From positions 1 through 64,000 of the forward strand of contig NZ_CXOO01000015.1 in the NCBI RefSeq assembly GCF_001269385.1: a DNA stretch of 64,000 nucleotides, read 5' to 3'. Source of the stretch: Limnohabitans sp. DM1. GTDB lineage: Bacteria; Pseudomonadota; Gammaproteobacteria; Burkholderiales; Burkholderiaceae_C. Positions 36,798 to 43,870 of the stretch are shown one piece after another. Below the pieces are notes generated by a model. That model saw only the letters and a program-made list of their open reading frames with translations, made no database searches and was not told where the DNA came from. Numbering within the stretch: the first letter of the stretch is position 1; each line of letters starts with the position of its first letter. Position numbers and translations under genes: made by a program.

Positions 36798-38264
36798 ATG
36801 AACCTCACACAACGCCTGAAGCAACAAGACTTGCTGCCAACGGGCAGCTTCATCCATGGCCAGTGGCTGGCCAGCGCTGTGACTTTCGCGGTGACCAACC
36901 CCGCCACAGGTGAGCGCATTGCCACTGTCGCACGCGCGGGCACAGCGCAGACCGAGTCCGCCATCCATGCCGCGCAAGACGCCCTGACTTCCTGGCGCAA
37001 AACCACCGGCAAGCAACGCAGCGCCATCTTGCGGCGCTGGGCCGACCTGATGATGGAGCATCAGGACGATCTCGCTTTGATCCTGAGCACCGAGCAGGGC
37101 AAACCTTTGGCCGAAGCACGCGGGGAAGTTGCTTATGCCGCCAGCTTTCTGGAGTGGTTTGGCGAAGAAGCCAAACGCGCCCATGGCGATATCGTGCCCT
37201 CCTTCAAATCAGGGGCACGGGTGCTTGTGCTCAAAGAGCCGGTCGGGGTTGTGGCCGCCATCACCCCATGGAACTTTCCTTTGGCCATGGTCACGCGCAA
37301 AGTGGGGCCTGCACTCGCCGCTGGCTGCACCGTGGTGCTCAAACCTTCAGAGGAGACCCCTCTTTCTGCCCACGCCCTGACGGTTCTCGGTCAAAAAGCA
37401 GGCTTGCCTGATGGCGTTCTGAATGTGGTCTGCGGTGATGCGCCAGCCATTGGCGAGACACTGATGAACAGTCCCGTGGTCCGAAAACTGTCTTTCACCG
37501 GGTCTACACGCGTCGGGAAATTGCTGATGCGCCAAGCCTCAGACACCTTGAAAAAAGTATCACTTGAACTGGGCGGCAATGCCCCATTCATCGTCTTTGA
37601 TGACGCCGATCTGGACGCTGCTGTAGACGGCGCCATGGCCTCCAAGTTTCGGAACACGGGCCAAACCTGCGTTTGTGTGAACCGGTTTTTGATTCAAAAC
37701 AGTGTGTTTGACGCCTTCACCACCAAGCTCACCGAACGTGTGCGGCAGTTGCAAGTGGGATCGGCTTTGCAAGCTGGTGTCGAACAGGGCCCCTTGATCA
37801 ACGAGGCCGCCTTGGCGAAAGTGGAAAAGCACCTGCAAGATGCTGTCGCCAAAGGGGCCAGCATCCAATGCGGTGGCCAGCGGCATGCGCTGGGCGGCAC
37901 ATTTTTTGAACCTACGGTTGTCACCGATGCCACAACCGACATGCTGATGGCGCAAGAGGAAACTTTTGGTCCCATCGCGGCCTGTTATCGGTTTGAAACC
38001 GAAGAGCAAGCCATCCGTCTGGCCAACGACACCCCATCAGGTTTGGCCGCTTATTTTTACAGCCGTGATTTGGCCAGGGTCTGGGCCGTTGCCGAGCAAC
38101 TGGAAGCGGGCATCATCGGTATCAATGAGGGCCTCATCTCGACGGAAGTGGCACCCTTCGGCGGCATCAAAGAATCGGGCATGGGCCGGGAAGGCTCACA
38201 CCACGGTCTGGATGACTATTTGGAATTGAAATACATGCTGATGGGTGGCCTGAGAAAGGCTTGA
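36798..38264 (+). CDS. gabD: NAD(P)-dependent succinate-semialdehyde dehydrogenase (GabD type)
   Basis: A 488-residue ALDH with the GabD-specific features: LPTGSFIHGQW at the start, EQGKPLAEARGEV, KEPVGVVAAITPWNFPLAMVT in two parts, SFTGSTRVGK, ELGGNAPFIV and the catalytic Cys in NTGQTCVCVNR (the CVC pattern of GabD). The C-terminal EVAPFGGIKESGMGREGS is also typical. It oxidises succinate semialdehyde to succinate. It is divergent from fae-like/AKR and convergent with the microcompartment operon, separated from it by a strong hairpin, so it is not part of that operon. Confidence 0.9.
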   Translation: MNLTQRLKQQDLLPTGSFIHGQWLASAVTFAVTNPATGERIATVARAGTAQTESAIHAAQDALTSWRKTTGKQRSAILRRWADLMMEHQDDLALILSTEQGKPLAEARGEVAYAASFLEWFGEEAKRAHGDIVPSFKSGARVLVLKEPVGVVAAITPWNFPLAMVTRKVGPALAAGCTVVLKPSEETPLSAHALTVLGQKAGLPDGVLNVVCGDAPAIGETLMNSPVVRKLSFTGSTRVGKLLMRQASDTLKKVSLELGGNAPFIVFDDADLDAAVDGAMASKFRNTGQTCVCVNRFLIQNSVFDAFTTKLTERVRQLQVGSALQAGVEQGPLINEAALAKVEKHLQDAVAKGASIQCGGQRHALGGTFFEPTVVTDATTDMLMAQEETFGPIAACYRFETEEQAIRLANDTPSGLAAYFYSRDLARVWAVAEQLEAGIIGINEGLISTEVAPFGGIKESGMGREGSHHGLDDYLELKYMLMGGLRKA

Positions 38265-38276
38265 AGTGCAAGCGAT

Positions 38277-38350
38277 GTCTGGGTTAAACAACCCAGACAT
38301 TCCCATCCATGCACGGGTCAGTGCGTCCCCTTAGGGGTCACGCACTGACC
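38277..38350. terminator. Two consecutive hairpins between convergent operons
   Basis: A first perfect stem (GTCTGGGTT / AACCCAGAC, loop AAAC) spans 38277-38298. A second, longer one spans 38316-38350 with 11-bp arms GGTCAGTGCGT / ACGCACTGACC and an inner CCCC/GGGG stem. They lie between the gabD stop and the stop of the last microcompartment gene. They lack long U-tracts, so they may be processed or Rho-assisted, but their place fits a bidirectional transcription stop. Confidence 0.6.
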
Positions 38351-38360
38351 GGCAAGCGCA

Positions 38361-39026
38361 TCAGCCTCTGCCCGGAATTTCCGACAGCAGTTGCTCCACA
38401 TGGGCTTTGGCTTTTTCGAGCGAAGCCATGCTGCCCGTGAGGTACATGCGGCCGCTCGCACCGATCATGCTGCACTCGACCAAGGTCAGGTCGGGGGCGA
38501 CTTTTTCGGCTTCGTTGGCCATGTGGGCACCAAACAGGGCCGGGGCCACTTCCATGAGCAGCATGTTCTGGCCAGGCAGCACCATGCTGGCTTGGCGTGT
38601 CCGGTTCATCAGCACGGCGTGCTGATCGGTCACGTTTTCCAGAATGTCGCTGTACAGCAGATGCGGGCGCAGCTGGTCTTGGGCCTTGGCGCCCATCCAG
38701 TCCAAAATGACCTGGCCAGCACGTTGCAGCGCCTCGCTGTCGTTGCTGTGCAACTCCAGCACGCCGAACTGCCGCTCCACGGCCAGGATGCCGGGCTCCA
38801 GTGTGGGCTCGGCCTTGAGGGCCAGATCGATCACACGTTGAATGGACAGACCGGGGGCGATCTCGACCAGCAGCGCGTTGGTGCCTTGCATCGCCACGTA
38901 GCCGCGTGCGCCCAAGGGCGAACTCATCCACGAGGAGAACTGGGGCTGCAGGTCGGTGAGCGTCAGGTAAACCCGAAGCTCAGCGGCCGGCTTGGCAGGC
39001 GCTGCGGTTTTTTTAGTTGTGGCCAT
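38361..39026 (-). CDS. Microcompartment shell trimer, BMC-T type (1)
   Basis: A 221-residue tandem-domain shell protein that would form trimers shaped like BMC hexamers and close facets of the shell. After a Lys/Ala-rich tail (residues 1-17) the first domain contains LQPQFSSW, NALLVEIAPGLSIQRVIDLA and LAVERQFGVLELHS; the second contains HAVLMNRTRQASMVLPGQN, ANEAEKVAP and SMIGASGRMYLTG. The LQPQ start and order resemble the BMC-T proteins of the Rhodococcus/Mycobacterium (RMM) microcompartments. It follows AAGGAGG and is the last gene of the operon. It is clearly different from the second BMC-T gene upstream. Confidence 0.9.
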   Translation of the reverse strand: MATTKKTAAPAKPAAELRVYLTLTDLQPQFSSWMSSPLGARGYVAMQGTNALLVEIAPGLSIQRVIDLALKAEPTLEPGILAVERQFGVLELHSNDSEALQRAGQVILDWMGAKAQDQLRPHLLYSDILENVTDQHAVLMNRTRQASMVLPGQNMLLMEVAPALFGAHMANEAEKVAPDLTLVECSMIGASGRMYLTGSMASLEKAKAHVEQLLSEIPGRG

Positions 39027-39055
39027 GCGGCCTCCTTATCTGCAACAGCCTGCGA

Positions 39056-39328
39056 TCACTTGCCGTCGAAGGCTTTGGACACGTCAGCGTGTGGACGTGG
39101 GATGACGTGGCAGGACACCACTTCACCGATCGCGCCTGCGGCTTCTGCACCGGCTTCGGTGGCGGCTTTGACGGCACCCACGTCGCCCGAGACGATGATG
39201 GCGACCAGGCCGCCACCGACTTCTTTTTTGCCAACGATGTTGACGTTGGCGGCTTTGACCATGGCGTCAGCGGCAGCGAAGGCAGCAACATAACCTTTGG
39301 TTTCGATCATTCCGATAGCTTGTGACAT
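39056..39328 (-). CDS. Microcompartment shell hexamer, BMC-H
   Basis: A 90-residue canonical BMC-H protein, the main tile of the shell. The sequence [20 protein letters not shown], then [20 protein letters not shown] and [17 protein letters not shown] is almost textbook PduA/CcmK1-type. The Lys in ETKG makes the hexamer contacts. The pore loop here is VGKKEVGGG, with two lysines just before the conserved loop, so the channel is likely to be positively charged and might favour anionic substrates. It has AAGGAG ahead of its ATG, the best ribosome site in the operon, which suits the most abundant shell protein. It is the only BMC-H gene found in the window. Confidence 0.95.
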   Translation of the reverse strand: MSQAIGMIETKGYVAAFAAADAMVKAANVNIVGKKEVGGGLVAIIVSGDVGAVKAATEAGAEAAGAIGEVVSCHVIPRPHADVSKAFDGK

Positions 39329-39396
39329 GTGAGTCTCCTTGAGGGGTTAAAAAAGAAAGGGTTGAGGGAAAGGTTGAGGGAAAAAATACCGCTGCG

Positions 39397-39666
39397 TCAA
39401 CGCATCGGTGTGGGGGTGTCGTAGTTGTCGAGTGAGGCAATGACCAGGGCATCGGCCACCACACGCGGGTGCGCTGGGGCGAACCACCAGGCAGCGGGTG
39501 CGCCGATGGTGATCATCACGCGCTCGCCGATGCCGCAGCCCAGCGGGTCGTAGCAAACGACCACGTCCTTGGGGTAGTCCAGTTGCACTTCCAGCAAGGC
39601 ACCCGCAGGCAACTCGGGCAGGCGTTTGCTGGCCACGATGCGGCCGATCACGGTTCCTGTTTTCAT
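39397..39666 (-). CDS. Microcompartment vertex pentamer, BMC-P (EutN/CcmL)
   Basis: An 89-residue pentameric vertex protein that caps the corners of the polyhedral shell. It begins MKTGTVIGRIVASKRLPEL, then has LLEVQLDYPKD, VCYDPLGCGIGERVMI and ends with DALVIASLDNYDTP, all matching EutN/CcmL. Only one BMC-P gene is seen, the minimum for a closed shell. Its ATG overlaps the stop of the NTF2-like gene by 4 bases. Confidence 0.93.
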   Translation of the reverse strand: MKTGTVIGRIVASKRLPELPAGALLEVQLDYPKDVVVCYDPLGCGIGERVMITIGAPAAWWFAPAHPRVVADALVIASLDNYDTPTPMR

Positions 39667-40652
39667 GCGGTGGCTCCTCGTTCAATGGCGATGCCGCGCT
39701 TGCGCAGGGCCTCTTTGCCCAAAGGGGTCAGGACCGCTTTGGGGTGGATGCGAACGGTTTTGACATTGGCGGGCAAGGTTTTGAGCAGCTTCTCGCCAAT
39801 CACACCTTGGAGTTCAGGGACTTGCGCTTTGTGGTCATGCAGCTCGCAGGTGTCGCCCTTGCATTCGCAGGCTTTGCCTTCTTTGCAAGAGGGGCAGCAA
39901 GCGGCCGGGTCAATGGCGGTGGTGGCGGCCATGGCCGAGGCACCTCCGGACGCACCACCGGATGAACCAGCAGAGGCCGCCACGGCTTTCACCGCCGCTT
40001 CGTCCACACCCATGTCAAAACGCAGCAAACCCGATTGCGCCGCTTGCAGCAGGGCGGGGCTGGCAGCCAGGCGCTTGAAGAGGTCGGTCAGCGCAGCGGC
40101 TTGCGCGGCCGTGCCCACACGCAAGGGCACCACCACGCCTGCGGGGCTGGCAGCGGCCTGAGTTGGGGCCGATGGCGCTGCAGGTGCAGGTGCAGGTGCA
40201 GGCGCAGGCTTGGGCATGCCCACTTGCTTCCAGTAAGCGTCTTTGCGGGCGATCAGGCCGTTGCGAATTTGGTAGACATCGGTGCCGTCGTAGGTGCCGG
40301 TTTGGCCGCCGGGCAGTGGCACGGACACTTTGTAGTTTTGCACCACGGTCTGGCCCAGCACGTTCATGTGTGAGTCCGAAAACTTCGGGCCAGTGGGGCT
40401 GGCAAAGCGTTCTTTCAAAAACGCCAGGCAGGCTTCGCGGCCGTTGAGCACGCGTGAGTCGGGCAGGATCCAGACTACATCGGGCGCAAAGCAGGCCACG
40501 ATGGCCTCGGCGCTCACGGTCTCGTAACCGGCTTCAAAGCGGCGCATCAAAGCCGCCACGGACGCGTCAGCCGCCGGGGTTGGGCTGGACGCAGCGCCCA
40601 AAGCTTTTCGCACCTGCGTGCGAATTTGCGCGCGCAAGGCGTCAGTGGTCAT
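39663..40652 (-). CDS. Multidomain NTF2-like/Cys-rich protein of the microcompartment operon
   Basis: 329 residues of mosaic build, function unknown. An N-terminal amphipathic helix (TDALRAQIRTQVRKAL) looks like an encapsulation peptide. An NTF2/SnoaL-like fold follows (about 32-145: FEAGYETVSAEAIVACFAPD, WILPDSRVLNGREACLAFL), then a Pro/Ala linker (148-170), a helical segment (185-210) and a Gly/Ala linker. Next is a Cys cluster at 252, 253, 256, 262, 264 and 269 with His 272 and 274, suited to metal binding. The C-terminus RIHPKAVLTPLGKEALRKRG resembles a motif in other microcompartment-associated proteins. It overlaps the neighbours on both sides by 4 bases. It may be a scaffold tying enzymes to the shell, or a metal-dependent enzyme. 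Confidence 0.75.
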   Translation of the reverse strand: MTTDALRAQIRTQVRKALGAASSPTPAADASVAALMRRFEAGYETVSAEAIVACFAPDVVWILPDSRVLNGREACLAFLKERFASPTGPKFSDSHMNVLGQTVVQNYKVSVPLPGGQTGTYDGTDVYQIRNGLIARKDAYWKQVGMPKPAPAPAPAPAAPSAPTQAAASPAGVVVPLRVGTAAQAAALTDLFKRLAASPALLQAAQSGLLRFDMGVDEAAVKAVAASAGSSGGASGGASAMAATTAIDPAACCPSCKEGKACECKGDTCELHDHKAQVPELQGVIGEKLLKTLPANVKTVRIHPKAVLTPLGKEALRKRGIAIERGATA

Positions 40653-41263
40653 GCAGCACCTCCTGCGTCGCGGATCACGGCCTCGGCCACGGCAGCGGCG
40701 GCACGCACGTCCGACGCATTGCCCGACAGGTACAAGCGACCGGCTGGACCCATGAAGCGGCAGTCGATCAGTTTCACGTTGGCGGCCTTCTCGGCCTCGT
40801 TGGCCACCAGCAGCGCATAAGACGAGGTGGTCATCTCCATGATGTAGAGCGACTCGCCGGGCAAGAGCATGCTGCCCGATTTGCTGCGGTTGATCAAAAA
40901 GGCGTGGTAACCGTCGACACGGTCAATGACTTTGGAGGCCAGGATTTCGGGCTTGAGCACGCTTTTCTCGCTCACGCCCATGGCTTCGAGCACCGCAGCA
41001 CCCGCCGACTTGACGGACGAAGAAGACTGGCCGTGGAACTCCAGATAGCCGAACTGACGCTCAACCACCAGGTTGCCGGGCTTGACGTTGTCGTGCTTGA
41101 GCGCGATGTCGGTCAACCACTCGATGTCCATGCCGGGTGCGACTTCGATCACCATGGCGGCGTCGTTGTGGCGCGGCAGGAAGCCACGGGCGGTGGATCC
41201 GATCATGCACATCAGCTGTGGCTGCAAGCGGTCCAGAAAAATGTAACTGCGCAAAGTGGACAT
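40649..41263 (-). CDS. Microcompartment shell trimer, BMC-T type (2)
   Basis: A 204-residue tandem BMC shell protein. STLRSYIFLDRLQPQLMCMI, MVIEVAPGMDIEWLTDIALK and LVVERQFGYLEFHG mark domain one; AFLINRSKSGSMLLPGESLY, LLVANEAEKAANVKLIDCRF and GPAGRLYLSGN mark domain two. This is the RMM-like BMC-T sequence style. It shares the framework of the other BMC-T but differs through both domains, so the two trimers likely have different pores. It lies 9 bases after the aldehyde dehydrogenase and overlaps the next gene (ATGA). Confidence 0.92.
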   Translation of the reverse strand: MSTLRSYIFLDRLQPQLMCMIGSTARGFLPRHNDAAMVIEVAPGMDIEWLTDIALKHDNVKPGNLVVERQFGYLEFHGQSSSSVKSAGAAVLEAMGVSEKSVLKPEILASKVIDRVDGYHAFLINRSKSGSMLLPGESLYIMEMTTSSYALLVANEAEKAANVKLIDCRFMGPAGRLYLSGNASDVRAAAAVAEAVIRDAGGAA

Positions 41264-41272
41264 GAGGGGCTT

Positions 41273-42778
41273 TCAGCGAAGGTGTTCGAGTTCTTCCTGC
41301 ACGATGCGCAGGACGGTGGCCTGAAGTTCAGGCGTGAGGGTGGACAACTGGCCCGGTGCCGCTGGCAAAGCTGCGCCTGAAGCCATGGCCCCGGCCCAGC
41401 CGCCCGGCAGCGGAAAGGCCACGCGCTTCCAGTTGACCAGCAGCTCGGGGCCGACGTTGCAGTCAACCGAGCTTTTGCCCGCGTAACCCGTGCCGATGGT
41501 GAAGGTGTAAGGCAAACCGGTGTTGCCACCGGTGCTGTCGTGCACCGTGGAGCCGTTGACGACCACACGGTAATAGTCGAGCGCCGCGCCCCAGTACACC
41601 GCCTGCTCGGCCGATGCCGAGTGGATGCCGGTGGTGTGGCCTGCGCCGCTGTGCTGCAGCATGAGCCGCGCCACACCAATGCCCTGGTCAACGTCTTGCA
41701 CCACCACGCAGCCCAAAATCGGCGAGAGCTTTTCCTTGAGCATCACATGGCCAGCCTGCGGGTTGGCGATGGGGCAGACCAAGGCCTGGCAGTCGCGTGG
41801 CACCTGCACGCCAGCGGCCTGCGCGATCTCAAACGCGGGGCGTCCGACCACTTTGCCGTTGAACTTGCCGCCCGGAAAGGCGTGGTTCTGGATTTTTTGT
41901 GCTTCTTCTTCGGTGCACACATGCGCACCCTGGCGGGCAAGCGCTTGCTGCATCGGCCCGGCGATGGCAGCGTGCAACAAGAGCACCGAGGGGGCCTGGC
42001 AGGGGCTGCCGTGGTCAAAGTTCTTGGCGGTCACAATGGTCTGCGCAGCGGCTTGAATGTCGGCGCTGGCGTCCACATAAATCGGCACATTGCCCGAGCC
42101 CACGCCAATGGCGGGGTTGCCCGAGCCATAGGCCGCACGCACCATGGGCGTGCCACCGGTGGCCAAAATCACGTCAGTGCGGGCATCGCGCATGAGCGCG
42201 CCTGTGGCCTCGACCGTGGGGCGGGTCAGGATTTGCAGAGCGTTGGCCGGACCACCGGCTTTTTCAATGGCGGCCTGCAATTCATTGGTCACAGCGGTGC
42301 AGCAGCCCAGCGCAACAGGGTGCGGCGAGATGACCAGCGCGTTGCGCGTCATCAGGCACAGGATGGCCTTGAAGATGATGGTGGCCACGGGTGATGTGGA
42401 GTTGGACAAGCCCACCACCACACCGGCCGGACGGCCGATCTCGACGATGCGCAGCGCGTCGTTGCGGCGCACGCCGCCCAGGGCCACATTGTCCCAAGCG
42501 GTGGGCGTCAGGGTGCAGGCCAACTGGTTTTTGGCGATCTTGTCGGCGACTTTGCCAATGCGGCTTTCGCGCACGGCCCACTCGGCATAAAACTCGGCAC
42601 GCGGCAGCAAGGCCGCGGCCACTTCTTTGGCCACGCGCTTGGCTTCTTCGGGCGTCCACAGCGCGAGCGTGGCAGCGGCTTGCCGGGCGCGGCCCAGCAA
42701 GTCGCGGGCCTCCTGCAAGGCGGCCAGGTCGTGGTCGGCCAGTTCGATGGGGTTCAATGAACTCATGACAGGGTGCAT
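41273..42778 (-). CDS. CoA-acylating-type aldehyde dehydrogenase of the microcompartment
   Basis: A 501-residue enzyme of the AdhE/EutE/SauS branch, which converts an aldehyde plus CoA and NAD+ to acyl-CoA. SNSTSPVATIIFKAI, ILATGGTPMVRAAYGSGNPA and GVGSGNVPIYVD match acylating ALDHs, with the nucleophile Cys260 in FDHGSPCQAPS (AdhE has FDNGMICASEQ). After a Gly/Ala/Pro linker the last 19 residues, PELQATVLRIVQEELEHLR, form an amphipathic helix of the encapsulation-peptide type. The start may be 12 bases later (MSSLNPIEL). It lies 7 bases downstream of the TauD-family gene, supporting a dioxygenase-to-dehydrogenase sequence. Confidence 0.87.
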   Translation of the reverse strand: MHPVMSSLNPIELADHDLAALQEARDLLGRARQAAATLALWTPEEAKRVAKEVAAALLPRAEFYAEWAVRESRIGKVADKIAKNQLACTLTPTAWDNVALGGVRRNDALRIVEIGRPAGVVVGLSNSTSPVATIIFKAILCLMTRNALVISPHPVALGCCTAVTNELQAAIEKAGGPANALQILTRPTVEATGALMRDARTDVILATGGTPMVRAAYGSGNPAIGVGSGNVPIYVDASADIQAAAQTIVTAKNFDHGSPCQAPSVLLLHAAIAGPMQQALARQGAHVCTEEEAQKIQNHAFPGGKFNGKVVGRPAFEIAQAAGVQVPRDCQALVCPIANPQAGHVMLKEKLSPILGCVVVQDVDQGIGVARLMLQHSGAGHTTGIHSASAEQAVYWGAALDYYRVVVNGSTVHDSTGGNTGLPYTFTIGTGYAGKSSVDCNVGPELLVNWKRVAFPLPGGWAGAMASGAALPAAPGQLSTLTPELQATVLRIVQEELEHLR

Positions 42779-42785
42779 CCCGGGT

Positions 42786-43835
42786 TCAACGGCGCTGGGC
42801 CGCTGTGGCCACGGCGTTCAGGTCCACGCTTTCCAGCGCACTGAAGATGGCTTCCACCGCCTTCTGCTCGCTCGGGCTGGCCGCTTGCATGCGGGTGGTG
42901 TCCAGCAACTGGCGCATCACCGAGGGCTGGCCACCCGCAGGGGCTGCGCCGGGGTTGAGCGTGGGCACAAAACTGCCGCAGGTCATGCGCTGGCCAGCGC
43001 GGTAGTGCGGCGCGTAGTCGAACACGGCGTAGTGCTGTGTGGCGCAGTTGTCCCACATGGCCAAGGAATCTTTTTCCCAGCGGAAACGCACCATGAACTC
43101 GGGCTTTTTGACCCACTCGTAGAGCATGTGCAAAACGGCCTCGGACAGGTCCATGTGCATGCCCAGCAGGCGCTTGGTCCAGATCGAATTGACGAACAGG
43201 ATCTTGCGGCCGTTGTAAGGGTGCGTGATCACGGCCGGATGGGTCACCGTGGGCGTGTTCTCGATCATCTTGCACTCTTGCTCGCTGGCCGTGACCAGCA
43301 TGCCGCTCTTGGCGGTGGCGCGTTGTGCAAAGCGCTCGCTGGCGTTGATGCGGCGAAAGTGCCAAGGCAGGTCGTGATCGGCCTGCAGGCCTTCGAGCAT
43401 TTGCTGCATGCCGGGGTTGAGGGCGTCGTAGGCCGCGCCCGCGTGCATCCACATGGTGTCACCGCCCGAGGGGGGCAAGTCGGTGATGCGCAAGATGGAG
43501 ACCATGTTGGGCTTCTTGCGGAAGGTCACGTCGGTGTGCCAGCGGTCGGTCTCGGGGGCTTCGTTGCCCTGGTTGGAGATCAGCTGGATCTGGGGGTGAC
43601 CTTCAATGTGCGGGAAGAACTCGTGCTGCTCCATCTCGCCAAAGTTTTGGCCCAGACGGATGTAAGCCTCGGGCTTCAAGGCCTGCTTGCGGAAGAACAC
43701 CACGCCGTATTGCCACAGCGCTTTTTTGATTTCTTCGTAAACGTCTTCTGAGCGGGTGTTGTTCAAATCAACGCCGCTGATCATGCCGCCGATGGTGGGC
43801 GTCATGGGATCGACCTGGATGTGACGGAAGTTCAT
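42786..43835 (-). CDS. TauD/TfdA-family Fe(II)/2-oxoglutarate dioxygenase
   Basis: A 349-residue dioxygenase expected to oxidise its substrate with O2 and 2-oxoglutarate. For taurine this yields sulfite plus aminoacetaldehyde. The iron triad is visible: His100 and Asp102 in RWHTDVTF, His268 in NCATQHYAVFDY. Arg279 aligns with the 2-oxoglutarate Arg, and Arg283 with the sulfonate-contacting Arg of E. coli TauD. Two other taurine contacts appear changed (TauD Tyr73 to Phe, Asn95 to Thr by my alignment). It is about 65 residues longer than TauD; the extra tail ends in SEQKAVEAIFSALESVDLNA, a possible encapsulation helix. AAGGAG precedes the start. Confidence 0.9.
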   Translation of the reverse strand: MNFRHIQVDPMTPTIGGMISGVDLNNTRSEDVYEEIKKALWQYGVVFFRKQALKPEAYIRLGQNFGEMEQHEFFPHIEGHPQIQLISNQGNEAPETDRWHTDVTFRKKPNMVSILRITDLPPSGGDTMWMHAGAAYDALNPGMQQMLEGLQADHDLPWHFRRINASERFAQRATAKSGMLVTASEQECKMIENTPTVTHPAVITHPYNGRKILFVNSIWTKRLLGMHMDLSEAVLHMLYEWVKKPEFMVRFRWEKDSLAMWDNCATQHYAVFDYAPHYRAGQRMTCGSFVPTLNPGAAPAGGQPSVMRQLLDTTRMQAASPSEQKAVEAIFSALESVDLNAVATAAQRR

Positions 43836-43870
43836 TTTTTAATCTCCTTGATGTGATGGTGTTCACCGGC

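Noticed and set aside
36798-38264. gabD as part of the microcompartment
   Set aside because: Opposite strand, convergent, separated by strong hairpins and without an encapsulation-like tail.
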